Source: Chitinimonas sp036961565 (GTDB lineage: Bacteria > Pseudomonadota > Gammaproteobacteria > Burkholderiales > Chitinimonadaceae). From it: DNA of 64,000 bases. Positions within the stretch are counted from its first letter, which is position 1. Every line of letters begins with the position of its first letter. A model generated the notes under the pieces. The model was not told where the DNA came from. It saw only the letters and a list, made by a program, of their open reading frames with translations, and did not search any database. Both the position numbers and the translations under genes were made by a program. Below, one piece after another: positions 9,005 through 17,994 of the stretch. The stretch spans positions 1 through 64,000 of the forward strand of contig NZ_JBAMDD010000014.1 of assembly GCF_036961565.1 (NCBI RefSeq), in the 5' to 3' direction.

Positions 9005-9765
9005 GAACGCTTGCCTTGGTTGAGTGCGGCCTGTGCTTGCTGCAGCCATTGCTTGTTCAGCGACTTGGCATGGCTGTGCCAGTGCCGGCTGTCTAGTACG
9101 ATTTCCTGATAGAGATGGCTGGCACGCGCCTGATCGGCGGGATGGTCATGGCCGCTCAGCCAATCTGCGTAGCGGCACTTGGGTTCCGGGTCGCTGGCCA
9201 CGACCAGGGCGGCTTCAAAGGCATCGCGTGCTGATTCCTGACCCAGTGCGGCCAGCGTACGCGCATGCAGCAAGGCTGGGGCTGGTTGGCGGCGGCTGTC
9301 GGGCTGAACCTCGAACAGGGTTTGCAGGCTGGCGGCCGCCGGCGCATACAGTGCATTGTCGAACTGAGCGCGGGCCAGGCCTGCCAGCACGGCAGGGTCA
9401 CGGGCGAAGGGGCCTTGCGCGGCCTCCTGATAGTGCTGCAATGCCTCGGCTACGGCAGCCGTCTCCATCAGGGCGGCTGCCAGCCGCAGGCGCTTGTCCA
9501 GTGTGGGTGTCAGGTCGAATGCCTGGCGGGCCTCTCGCAGCTCGCGGTTGGGGTCGACCAGCTGCTTGATGACTTTTTTGGCAACCTGGCCACCACGGCT
9601 GTAGCGGAGTTCCGGCAGGTAGATGGCGAAGAAGTACACAATGCTGCCCAGTAAGGGGAACATGAACAGTATCATCAGCCAGTACATGTTCTGACGGTTG
9701 CGTATGGCATGTATGCCAAAGTACAGGGCGACGATGACGTGCAGCCCTAGGCCGAGTATCGGCAT
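9001..9765 (-). CDS. Membrane-anchored TPR-like protein
   Basis: A 254-residue protein. Two N-terminal hydrophobic segments (about 4-18 and 29-49, with MYWLMILFMFPLLGSIVYFFAIYLPE resembling the phospholipase D nuclease N-terminal membrane domain) anchor it. The rest (about 85-250) is made of Ala/Leu-rich helical pairs such as ALMETAAVAEALQHYQEAAQG and AGLARAQFDNALYAPAAASL, typical of tetratricopeptide repeats used for protein contacts. It is coupled to the VF530 gene. No specific partner can be named. Confidence 0.7.
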   Translation of the reverse strand: MPILGLGLHVIVALYFGIHAIRNRQNMYWLMILFMFPLLGSIVYFFAIYLPELRYSRGGQVAKKVIKQLVDPNRELREARQAFDLTPTLDKRLRLAAALMETAAVAEALQHYQEAAQGPFARDPAVLAGLARAQFDNALYAPAAASLQTLFEVQPDSRRQPAPALLHARTLAALGQESARDAFEAALVVASDPEPKCRYADWLSGHDHPADQARASHLYQEIVLDSRHWHSHAKSLNKQWLQQAQAALNQGKRS

Positions 9766-9897
9766 GGTAAGTCCTCTTGCTGGAATGCATGAATCTGATT
9801 TGGCTGGGCATTTTACCCGCCCTGGCCGTGCTGCGGGCTACTTGCGCATTTGGGTTTGCCGGTTAGACTGCCGCCTTCTGCAGCGAGGAAGCACTAC

Positions 9898-10794
9898 TTG
9901 AAAGCGCCTTTACCCTTACGCGATGGTGTCGCTCCCAGCTATCTCTGGCTGCCTGCCGGGCATTGGCCGGACTTGCTCAGCTTTCTGGTGCAGCGTTTTC
10001 CGCATGTGGCGGAAACCGTGTTGCGCGGTCGACTGGAGCGAGGTGAGCTGGTGGATGAGGCGGGCAGGGCTCTGGCATGTAGCAGTGCCTACCGGCCCGG
10101 CAGCCGTATCTGGTATTACCGTGAAGTACCTGCGGAGACACCTGTCCCCTTCGAGGAGGTGATACTGCATCGCGACGCGCGCCTGCTGGTGGTGGACAAG
10201 CCACATTTTCTGTCAGCCATCCCGGCGGGCCGCCATCTGCGCGAAACCCTGCTGACCCGATTGCGCGACAAGCTGGACCTGCCTGAGCTGACTCCGGTAC
10301 ACCGGCTGGACCGGGAAACTGCCGGGGTGATGCTGTTCTGCCTGCATCCCCCCAGCCGTGGTGCCTATCAGAAGTTGTTTGAGGCCAGGCAGGTGGAGAA
10401 GGTCTACGAGGCCATCGCGCCATTCCGTCCCGACCTGCCACTGCCCAGGGTGCATCGCAGCAGGCTGGAGGAGGGCGAGGGCTTCTTTGCCATGCGCGAG
10501 GTGGAGGGCGAAGCCAACAGCGAAACCCGCATCAGCCTGATCGGGCGCCTGGGTGAACTGGGCCACTACCGGCTAGAGCCCCATACCGGCAAGAAGCACC
10601 AGCTGCGGGCACATATGGCGGCCTTGGGCATACCAATACTGCATGATCCTTGGTATCCGGTGCTGACCGAGGGCAAGGGCGATGACTTCAGCCAGCCGCT
10701 CAAGCTGCTGGCGCGGGAGATTCGGTTTGTGGATCCGTTCAGCGGTGAGGCCAGATGCTTTAGTAGCTGCCGTAGCTTGGGGTCGTTTCCCTAG
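9898..10794 (+). CDS. RluA-family pseudouridine synthase
   Basis: A 298-residue RNA pseudouridine synthase. The catalytic motif HRLDRETAG with its Asp lies near residue 142, preceded by VVDKPHFLSAIP, and followed by KVYEAI and GKKHQLRAHMAALGIPI, the standard RluA blocks. A short S4-like N-terminal region (LLSFLVQRFPHVAETVLRGRL) is present. The TTG at 9898 is chosen over a start at 9850 because GAGG lies about 10 bases upstream. Which uridine in rRNA or tRNA it modifies cannot be judged here. Confidence 0.82.
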   Translation: MKAPLPLRDGVAPSYLWLPAGHWPDLLSFLVQRFPHVAETVLRGRLERGELVDEAGRALACSSAYRPGSRIWYYREVPAETPVPFEEVILHRDARLLVVDKPHFLSAIPAGRHLRETLLTRLRDKLDLPELTPVHRLDRETAGVMLFCLHPPSRGAYQKLFEARQVEKVYEAIAPFRPDLPLPRVHRSRLEEGEGFFAMREVEGEANSETRISLIGRLGELGHYRLEPHTGKKHQLRAHMAALGIPILHDPWYPVLTEGKGDDFSQPLKLLAREIRFVDPFSGEARCFSSCRSLGSFP

Positions 10795-10892
10795 CTAGAG
10801 TCCCCCCTCTTCATTGTCTTTCCTACGAGCTTGCGGTACTACCAATTCGGCATCAGCAGTCTGGCGAATCAACGTTATATTTTTCTGCTCTA

Positions 10893-10906
10893 CACTCACA
10901 TGAGTG
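10893..10906. promoter_or_regulatory. Inverted repeat upstream of lipoprotein gene
   Basis: A perfect inverted repeat, CACTCA-CA-TGAGTG, lies about 42 bases before the lipoprotein start codon and 16 bases after an AT-rich TTATATTTTT stretch that could contain a -10 element. It is a candidate operator; no regulator is identified. Confidence 0.4.
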
Positions 10907-10947
10907 ATGGCGACACGCTTGTTTTCGAATGAGAGAAGGAATGTATC

Positions 10948-11502
10948 ATGGGTCTTGTCAGGTATCTGATCGTAGTCAGTTTATGCCTACTGTTCCTCAG
11001 CGGCTGTGCGACACCCATCCGGCCTGGGATGGTACTGAGCCCTGAGAAGTCCTATGTGCTGATCGGTATCGAACCGGACCATTTCAGCCCGAGTATTTCG
11101 GATGGGTTCTGGTTTGGCGACCATTTCGAATCCACGCCGCTACTTCTCTTCAAGGATTCATCCCCCGTTCCTACGGATGGCTTTGCCATCGTCGAGGTCA
11201 ATTCGAGTTTCAACTACGTGATTGATGCGTTCTCGGAGCGTGATGCACAGAACAAGAGAATAGCCAGCTACTTAGGATGTACAACACATCTAGCCTACAG
11301 TCTCTTCGTCAGACCTGGAAAAGTCGTTTACGCAGGGAGCATGAGATTCAGTAAAACAGGCTCGGTCTTATGGACTGAGATCACGGTTGACGAGGCGGCT
11401 GCACACTCGTACCTGCAGCGTCATTATGCCAATCTGCAGGATAACCTTATCACCTTGCCTATGGAGCAGCGCAAGCTTAGCAATATGTGCGCTGTGCGGT
11501 GA
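10948..11502 (+). CDS. Lipoprotein of unknown function
   Basis: A 184-residue predicted lipoprotein. The signal sequence ends in the lipobox LSGC (Cys22), so the mature protein should be lipid-anchored. I do not recognise a family in the rest, which is rich in beta-type residues. The codon use is less GC-rich than that of the flanking genes, hinting at recent arrival or weak selection. AGAAGGA precedes the ATG. It is a single gene with an inverted repeat in its upstream region. Confidence 0.7.
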   Translation: MGLVRYLIVVSLCLLFLSGCATPIRPGMVLSPEKSYVLIGIEPDHFSPSISDGFWFGDHFESTPLLLFKDSSPVPTDGFAIVEVNSSFNYVIDAFSERDAQNKRIASYLGCTTHLAYSLFVRPGKVVYAGSMRFSKTGSVLWTEITVDEAAAHSYLQRHYANLQDNLITLPMEQRKLSNMCAVR

Positions 11503-11574
11503 CCTAGAGCCCGTGTTCGGCTGCGCCCCTGGTTGCGGGGGGGGCAAGTGGCGCAGCTGATGCTCTGATGCACA

Positions 11575-11593
11575 CCCCCAGCTAAGCTGGGGG
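11575..11593. terminator. Hairpin between convergent lipoprotein gene and ettA
   Basis: CCCCCAGC-TAA-GCTGGGGG forms an 8-bp GC-rich stem just outside the ettA stop codon. No T-run follows, so efficiency is uncertain. Confidence 0.5.
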
Positions 11594-11599
11594 GCGACA

Positions 11600-13264
<1,665 letters not shown>

Positions 13265-13489
13265 GAGGAATCCAGTTGGGTGCTATGCGGAAAGTGGCGC
13301 AATTCTAGCAAACCCATGGCAAGGCCGCGCTGACTTAGCACTTGGCATGAACTTAATTCGTTGAACAGTTGAAGCTCATGCAAGGCGCGTGTGAGGGATG
13401 GCACAGGGATTCAAGCTACGCCGATGTCCAGCGCCTGCGCTGTCCGTCGCCATCCGGCTATCACTGGCGTTCGTGCCAGGCGCTAACAG

Positions 13490-14254
13490 TCAGCTGCGTT
13501 GGCGGGCCGCCCGGAGCAGCGCGTCGGCGGGGTCCAGTACCTGGTGTAGCGGGCGCTGGGGTTCACGCACGGTGGCCGGGCTGGCCCCTTCAAGGAGTTC
13601 ACGTGTCAGTTGCTCCAGCCCGGCCAGGGGGCGCCAGCGTTCACCTAGCGCTTCTTCCGGCCAGATGCGGTTGCCATCGAAAACCAGGGCCAGCTGCGGT
13701 GTAGCATGGGCATCGCCCTGGGGTGCCAGGCCATGTGCAAGCCGGCCTGGTCCCAGCCGCCCGATGACGCGCTGATAGGCCCGCAGGGCGTCGCTGCAGC
13801 GGATAAAGCCAAAGCCCGCAGCCAGGCGGCGGTACTGGTGCGCCAGTGCGGGCCAGTCGTCGAACAATTGTTGTATGGCGGCCTCGCGCCGATCAAAAGG
13901 CAGGCTGGGCTGGGTGGCAATGCCGGCCAGCAGGCGGAGCGGGGGCGGTAGGCCTATGCCGCTATTGCGGCAAACCTTGCCGAGGTTGCCGGCCAGTGCA
14001 GGCAGGGTGGCACGTAGATTGGCAGCGACCTCGTCCAGGTCCAGGCGCCCGTCACTATCGGGTGACACTCCCCATAGCCCATAATCGGCGGGGCCATGCT
14101 GCAAGTCTGGGTCGGGTGCAACTGGCTGGGCGGCCATGGCCTGGCCTAGCCAGGCCTCAAATCCCGGTGCGGGTTCGCGACTGAGCAGGGGGTAGGGCTG
14201 GTGCTTGTCCGCGCCGGGCGAGTTGGCAACAGGGTGGATATAGGGTGGCTGCAT
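13490..14254 (-). CDS. Unknown protein, paralog of the next gene, with EF-hand-like loop
   Basis: A 254-residue soluble protein with no family I recognise and no signal peptide. Residues 64-75 read SPDSDGRLDLDE, which fits an EF-hand calcium loop with Ser at position 1, Asp at 3, 5 and 9, Gly at 6, Leu at 8 and Glu at 12. Residues 77-111 (AANLRATLPALAG...GLPPPLRLLAG), 134-165 (WPALAHQYRRLAAGFGF) and 188-210 (LALVFDGNRIW...RWRPL) match the upstream gene product in order, so the two are tandem duplicates that have diverged strongly. Function unknown. Confidence 0.65.
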   Translation of the reverse strand: MQPPYIHPVANSPGADKHQPYPLLSREPAPGFEAWLGQAMAAQPVAPDPDLQHGPADYGLWGVSPDSDGRLDLDEVAANLRATLPALAGNLGKVCRNSGIGLPPPLRLLAGIATQPSLPFDRREAAIQQLFDDWPALAHQYRRLAAGFGFIRCSDALRAYQRVIGRLGPGRLAHGLAPQGDAHATPQLALVFDGNRIWPEEALGERWRPLAGLEQLTRELLEGASPATVREPQRPLHQVLDPADALLRAARQRS

Positions 14255-14282
14255 TAGGTCAGCTCACACCATTGCCGCAAGC

Positions 14283-15023
14283 TCATGGCGTTGCCGCGCT
14301 ACTGGATTCGATGGGCACCAGATTGCTGCTATCAGGATCCATGGTCTCCTCACTGGCTTGGTCGGCGGCGGTGGCGGAGGTGCTAGCTTTGCTGGAGACC
14401 GCCGCCATCAGGCTATTGAACAGGGTCTCTTCATCCTTGGCATAGCGTTGGGCGGCCTCGGCCAGTTCCCAGGCAAACTCGGCTTCGGTCTTGACGGGGC
14501 GCCAGCCTTCCGGACCACGCTCGGCGGTTTCGACCTTGAAACCGTTGTAGCTGACCGACAGGGGCGGAGCTGGGTGATCGCGGCGGTAGCGCTCGACCAC
14601 GGCCTTGGCGTGGCGTGGATCCTTGGCGTTGTCCGTGAAATGCTGGGCCGCGGCGGCAAAGGCGCCGGCACGGGTGACTTCCGCACCCGACAGTACCTGG
14701 CTGATCTGATTGGCCAGTTGGGGCTCGGCCGCCAGCATGGCGTGGAAGGCCGCGGCACGAGGGTCATCGCGCAGCAATATGCCTTGAGCCCCGGCTTCCA
14801 TCCGTAGGTCGGGCGGTACCCGTATGCCGTACTGGCGCAGCTTGGCGGGCAGGGTGGCCGTCAGGTCGGCGGCGGCTTGGGCTGGGTCGGGCGGGTTGAG
14901 GCTGCCCAGCCTGCTGGCCTGGGTGGCGAGTTGACCAGCCAGCTCGCCGGCAAAGCCATGGTGCTGCGCGGGTAGAGCGGCAGGTGGTCGGCTGGCAGAG
15001 GGGCCTGCTATAGGACTGACCAT
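14283..15023 (-). CDS. Unknown protein, paralog of the downstream gene
   Basis: A 246-residue protein lying 28 bases before its paralog and probably cotranscribed. Blocks AADLTATLPAKLRQYGIRVPP, EPQLANQISQVLSGAEVTRAG and LSVSYNGFKVET...GWRPV align with the second protein. The block IRVPPDLRMEAGAQGILLRDDP recalls small domains in pseudomonad proteins of unknown function. The C-terminal 45 residues are Ser/Thr/Ala-rich and probably disordered. Translation uses a strong AGGAGG ribosome binding site, which overlaps an inverted repeat. No EF-hand-like loop is seen here. Confidence 0.65.
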   Translation of the reverse strand: MVSPIAGPSASRPPAALPAQHHGFAGELAGQLATQASRLGSLNPPDPAQAAADLTATLPAKLRQYGIRVPPDLRMEAGAQGILLRDDPRAAAFHAMLAAEPQLANQISQVLSGAEVTRAGAFAAAAQHFTDNAKDPRHAKAVVERYRRDHPAPPLSVSYNGFKVETAERGPEGWRPVKTEAEFAWELAEAAQRYAKDEETLFNSLMAAVSSKASTSATAADQASEETMDPDSSNLVPIESSSAATP

Positions 15024-15031
15024 GATTTCCT

Positions 15032-15051
15032 CCTGTATTTTCCTATACAGG
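15032..15051 (-). promoter_or_regulatory. Inverted repeat overlapping the ribosome binding site
   Basis: Read on the - strand, CCTGTAT-AGGAAA-ATACAGG is a perfect 7-bp inverted repeat whose right arm runs into the AGGAGG ribosome binding site of the paralog pair. It could be an operator or an RNA hairpin that hides the site. The spacing (CTG-N12-CAG) is two bases too long for a canonical LexA box. Confidence 0.5.
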
Positions 15052-15079
15052 AAGCAAACCTTGGGCCATCAATGCATTA

Positions 15080-15096
15080 CAGCCCCTATGGGGCTG
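15080..15096 (-). terminator. Hairpin after the ferredoxin gene
   Basis: CAGCCCC-TAT-GGGGCTG forms a 7-bp stem between the ferredoxin stop and the paralog pair start. The T-run is weak, so it may be a partial terminator. Confidence 0.4.
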
Positions 15097-15146
15097 TATC
15101 AAGCATTCGGTGGGGCAGCATGCCCCCTGGCGCTACCCTGGTGTCA

Positions 15147-15395
15147 TCAGGCCTGGGTGATCAGCAGGTACTTCTGCTGCAGCGCTTCCTGGCTTTCCTT
15201 GCGGTCTGGGTCCAGCGGGATGCAGTCTACCGGGCAGACTTGCTGGCACTGCGGCTCGTTGAAGTGTCCTACGCATTCCGTGCACAGGTCAGGGTTGATC
15301 TCATAGATCTCCGCCCCTTGTGAAATGGCATGGTTGGGGCATTCCGGCTCGCATACATCGCAGTTGATGCATTCATCGGTAATCATCAGCGCCAT
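15147..15395 (-). CDS. YfhL-type 2[4Fe-4S] ferredoxin
   Basis: An 82-residue ferredoxin of the Fdx/YfhL (Alvin) type. The first cluster motif is CINCDVCEPECP and the second is CTECVGHFNEPQCQQVCP with the extended loop typical of this class, whose clusters have very low potentials. The ATG at 15395 opens MALMITDECINC, the usual family start. It lies downstream of the cytochrome c gene but separated by a terminator, so it is probably transcribed separately. Confidence 0.9.
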   Translation of the reverse strand: MALMITDECINCDVCEPECPNHAISQGAEIYEINPDLCTECVGHFNEPQCQQVCPVDCIPLDPDRKESQEALQQKYLLITQA

Positions 15396-15519
15396 GGTAG
15401 GGTCTCGGCTAGGGCAGTCGGGGGCGGATTGTATCACTGCCCCCATGACAGGCATTAGAGCCTGTCTCTTTAAGTAAATTCCTGGCCGACAGTCGGTTAG
15501 GTATCGGGGCGGAAAATGC

Positions 15520-15547
15520 AAAACGGCGCACCCGCAGGTGCGCCGCT
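15520..15547 (-). terminator. Terminator of the cytochrome c gene
   Basis: On the - strand CGGCGCACC-TGCG-GGTGCGCCG forms a 9-bp stem followed by TTTTGCATTTT, directly after the dihaem cytochrome gene. Confidence 0.8.
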
Positions 15548-15566
15548 CTATGCACAACGTCCTTGC

Positions 15567-16334
15567 TTACTTGGACGCGTTGATCAGGTACTCGGCAGCC
15601 GCGTGGAATTCCTCGTCGGAACCACTATAGCCACCCTTGGCGGGCATGGCACCCTTGCCCGCAGTCGCGATCTTGATGGCGGCTTCTACGCCGTCCTTCA
15701 AGCGTGGCGCCCAGGCGGCCTTGTCGCCGAGCTTGGGAGCGCCAGCAACACCTGCATCATGGCAAGCCATGCAGACGCTGGCATAGATTTCCTTGCCCTT
15801 GGTGGCGGGGTCTACCTTACCGCCAGCAGCTACGGCACCTGCACCGGCAATCGCAGGCTCAGTGAACTTGCCGCCAACGGCATTGCCCATATAGGCAACA
15901 GCACGCGCTACTTCGTCGTCGGTCAGGTCAGCCGCACCGCCCTTGGCAGGCATGGCGCCCAGGCCCTTGTTGGCATGCTCGACCAGCTTGGCAAAACCTT
16001 GGGCGATACGTGGCGCCCAGGCGGCGGTATCGGCAAACTTGGGGGCACCAGCCAAACCTGCACCGTGGCAGGACAGGCACACATTCTCATATACGGCTTT
16101 GCCGTTACGGCTGCCGGGTGGGCCGGATTCGTCCAGTTTGGCGACGCCGACAGGCTGTATGCGTGCGATCACCGCTTCGTTGGTCATGGTCGGACCGCCA
16201 GCATCAACCTGCATGCCACTGTTGGCCAGCTTGGCGATCAGGACCAGGAACAAGACCAGGCCGACAATCGACAGCAGGACAATGATGATCAGGGACTTTG
16301 CCGAGAAATTTTCTCCGGCGTGCGCTTCGCTCAT
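15567..16334 (-). CDS. Membrane-anchored dihaem cytochrome c5
   Basis: A 255-residue cytochrome. One N-terminal transmembrane helix (about residues 14-36) anchors two class I haem domains in the periplasm. The haem motifs are CLSCH (86-90) and CMACH (187-191), each followed by a similar block (AGAPKFADTAAWAPRI and AGAPKLGDKAAWAPRL) and a GAMPAKGG loop that supplies the axial Met. This is the architecture of the neisserial cytochrome c5 that passes electrons from the bc1 complex to cbb3 oxidase. The Ala/Gly-rich linker (154-175) is typical. Confidence 0.88.
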   Translation of the reverse strand: MSEAHAGENFSAKSLIIIVLLSIVGLVLFLVLIAKLANSGMQVDAGGPTMTNEAVIARIQPVGVAKLDESGPPGSRNGKAVYENVCLSCHGAGLAGAPKFADTAAWAPRIAQGFAKLVEHANKGLGAMPAKGGAADLTDDEVARAVAYMGNAVGGKFTEPAIAGAGAVAAGGKVDPATKGKEIYASVCMACHDAGVAGAPKLGDKAAWAPRLKDGVEAAIKIATAGKGAMPAKGGYSGSDEEFHAAAEYLINASK

Positions 16335-16387
16335 GCTGCCATCCTTTTTTATGCGCTGTATTAAACCAGTACGGGAAAAACCCCGCG

Positions 16388-16417
16388 ATTATAGCGGGGA
16401 TTGTGGCCGCTCACCAA
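16388..16417 (-). promoter_or_regulatory. Putative promoter of the cytochrome c gene, inside a hairpin
   Basis: On the - strand TTGGTG and a perfect TATAAT are separated by 18 bases, and the start codon lies about 54 bases further on. The TATAAT sits in the loop of CCCCGC-TATAATC-GCGGGG followed by TTTTT (16376-16399). The same DNA therefore looks both like a promoter and like a terminator for transcripts from the right; which role is real is open. Confidence 0.45.
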
Positions 16418-16512
16418 TCCTGGCGCTGCATCGTCGGCGGCATGCCACAGGAGCCCTGCGCTCTAGTGGAGATCAGTGCGGGAAAAAATACGCTGTACCC
16501 ACTGCTGCCGGC

Positions 16513-16541
16513 TGGACGCTGGGCGCCAAAACCGCTATTCT
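16513..16541 (+). promoter_or_regulatory. Putative promoter of tRNA-Arg
   Basis: TGGACG and TATTCT are separated by 17 bases and end 17 bases before the mature tRNA. The spacing is right for a sigma-70 promoter with a short 5' leader. Confidence 0.45.
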
Positions 16542-16558
16542 TGCCGGCCTCTCAGCGT

Positions 16559-16635
16559 GCGTCCGTAGCTCAGTTGGATAGAGTGTCAGTTTCCGAAGCT
16601 GAAGGTCCCTGGTTCGATCCCAGGCGGGCGCGCCA
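16559..16635 (+). tRNA. tRNA-Arg(CCG)
   Basis: A complete 77-nt cloverleaf with encoded CCA. The acceptor arms GCGTCCG and CGGGCGC pair with one G.T wobble, the D arm is GCTC-AGTTGGATA-GAGT, the anticodon stem TCAGT/GCTGA encloses the loop TTCCGAA with anticodon CCG, and the T arm is CCTGG-TTCGATC-CCAGG. It reads the CGG arginine codon. Confidence 0.96.
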
Positions 16636-16646
16636 ACAGATACAGC

Positions 16647-16671
16647 AAAAGCCAGCTCAATGCTGGCTTTT
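16647..16671. terminator. Bidirectional terminator after tRNA-Arg
   Basis: AAAAGCCAGC-TCAAT-GCTGGCTTTT is symmetrical with A and T flanks. It ends the tRNA transcript on the + strand and can end the peptidase E-like gene on the - strand. Confidence 0.88.
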
Positions 16672-16692
16672 CTGTTTTCTGCACGCCGCAGC

Positions 16693-17403
16693 CTATGGCT
16701 GCACACTCCCCAGGTAGCGAGTTGGCAGGGCGATCTCCTGCAGGCTGCCATCGGCTTCCCGCTCCAGATGCCATGCTCGTGCCAAGGGGCGTGATGACAC
16801 GGCCGCGTGAAATTGCTCGTCAATAAAATGCAGCGCGGCGCCGTCATCGGCCGCCCAACTGGCGGGCATGCTGCCGCTGGCCACCTTGTCCTGCAGGGAG
16901 GGGCGGCGCAAGGCCTCACCATCGTAATGCGGGCATGCACCACCCGGTAACCAGCCCAGGCCTTGCAGCGCAGTCAGCGGGCCGGGAATGGAGTCTGTCA
17001 GCCCTTGCTGGAACCAGCAGATCATGCCGGCACTGATCCCGCCTATGACCGTGCCTTGCTCATAGGCGCGCCGTAGCAGGATATCCACTCCCCAGGTGCG
17101 CCATAAGGCCAGCATGGATAGTGTATTGCCGCCACCGACGAAAATGGCGTCCTGCGCAAGCAGAAAGCCCTGCAGGTCTGCCGTATGGGGCTGGAACAAG
17201 GACAGGTGGCTGGCGGCGCAGGGGTAGCCAGCATGGGCGTGATAGAACTTCAGCTGGTAGCTGTCGGCATCGCCACTGGCCGTGGGCAGAAAGCAGATAC
17301 GCGGCGTTGCCTTGCCGGTGGCCGCTAGGAAGTACTGATCCAGTAATGGGGATGGCTCCATGGAGAAGCCACCGCCGCCCAGCACGATCAACTGTCTTGC
17401 CAT
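16693..17403 (-). CDS. Peptidase E-like (S51 / class I glutamine amidotransferase-like) protein
   Basis: A 236-residue protein of the S51 peptidase group. The nucleophile elbow GGISAGMICWF carries the catalytic Ser, and the preceding FVGGGNTLSML loop and CPHYDGE segment are standard. Peptidase E cleaves N-terminal aspartyl dipeptides; cyanophycinases belong to the same fold, so the substrate is not certain. The gene precedes... on the same strand it follows mscL by 6 bases and is probably in one transcript with it. Confidence 0.8.
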   Translation of the reverse strand: MARQLIVLGGGGFSMEPSPLLDQYFLAATGKATPRICFLPTASGDADSYQLKFYHAHAGYPCAASHLSLFQPHTADLQGFLLAQDAIFVGGGNTLSMLALWRTWGVDILLRRAYEQGTVIGGISAGMICWFQQGLTDSIPGPLTALQGLGWLPGGACPHYDGEALRRPSLQDKVASGSMPASWAADDGAALHFIDEQFHAAVSSRPLARAWHLEREADGSLQEIALPTRYLGSVQP

Positions 17404-17409
17404 CCAACA

Positions 17410-17862
17410 TCAACCCAGTTGCGAGGTGCAGCAGGGGCAGCGTGTGGCCTTGAGTGGAATGGCGCTGTAGCAGTAGCTGCATTCCTTGCTGCTGGCCTCT
17501 GCAGGCGCGGGTACCGCTTCGCGCTTGAGCTTGTTGAGGGTGCGTATCAGCAGGAAGACAGCGAAGGCGACAATGGTGAAGCTGATGACGGCGTTGAAGA
17601 AGACACCCAGGTTGATGGTCACTGCACCGGCATCCTGTGCGGCCTTGAGCGACTCATAGGGACCAGCTGCCTTGGTGCCCTCTTTCAGCAGGATGAACAG
17701 GTTGGAGAAGTCGACATTGCCCAGCACATAGCCTATAGGGGGCATGATCACGTCTTTGACCAGCGAATCGACGATCTTGCCAAAGGCGCCGCCGATAATG
17801 ACGCCGACGGCCAGGTCGACGACATTGCCACGCATGGCAAATTCCTTGAATTCCTTGAGCAT
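17410..17862 (-). CDS. mscL: Large-conductance mechanosensitive channel MscL with zinc-ribbon tail
   Basis: A 150-residue inner-membrane channel that opens under high membrane tension. The N-terminus MLKEFKEFAMRGNVVDLAVGVIIGGAFGKIVDSLV is the amphipathic helix plus pore-lining TM1, DVIMPPIG follows, and TM2 is NAVISFTIVAFAVFLLIRTLN. Instead of the short charged tail of E. coli MscL the protein ends with a CSYC...CPCC zinc-ribbon-like module (residues about 128-146). Such tails occur in other lineages; here it is intact. Confidence 0.93.
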   Translation of the reverse strand: MLKEFKEFAMRGNVVDLAVGVIIGGAFGKIVDSLVKDVIMPPIGYVLGNVDFSNLFILLKEGTKAAGPYESLKAAQDAGAVTINLGVFFNAVISFTIVAFAVFLLIRTLNKLKREAVPAPAEASSKECSYCYSAIPLKATRCPCCTSQLG

Positions 17863-17945
17863 GGTTTTACCTCGGTGGTTAAGCGTTCACCCTAGGCCAG
17901 GCGGTGTTCTGGCGTCAAGCGACGTGGGTGAGGGCGGCAGAAATG

Positions 17946-17973
17946 AAAACAGGCAGCCTAGGCTGCCTGTTTG
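17946..17973 (-). terminator. Terminator of the porin gene
   Basis: The palindrome AACAGGCAGCCTAGGCTGCCTGTT lies just after the porin stop codon; on the - strand the stem is followed by TTTCATTTC. Confidence 0.8.
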
Positions 17974-17994
17974 CTCATACCAGCACGCGAGTGC

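Noticed and set aside
15032..15051. LexA operator
   Set aside because: CTG-N12-CAG is two bases longer than the CTG-N10-CAG spacing of LexA sites.
15516..16364. Open frame on the + strand over the cytochrome c gene
   Set aside because: The cytochrome has two CXXCH haem motifs, a membrane anchor and a terminator; the other frame has none of these.
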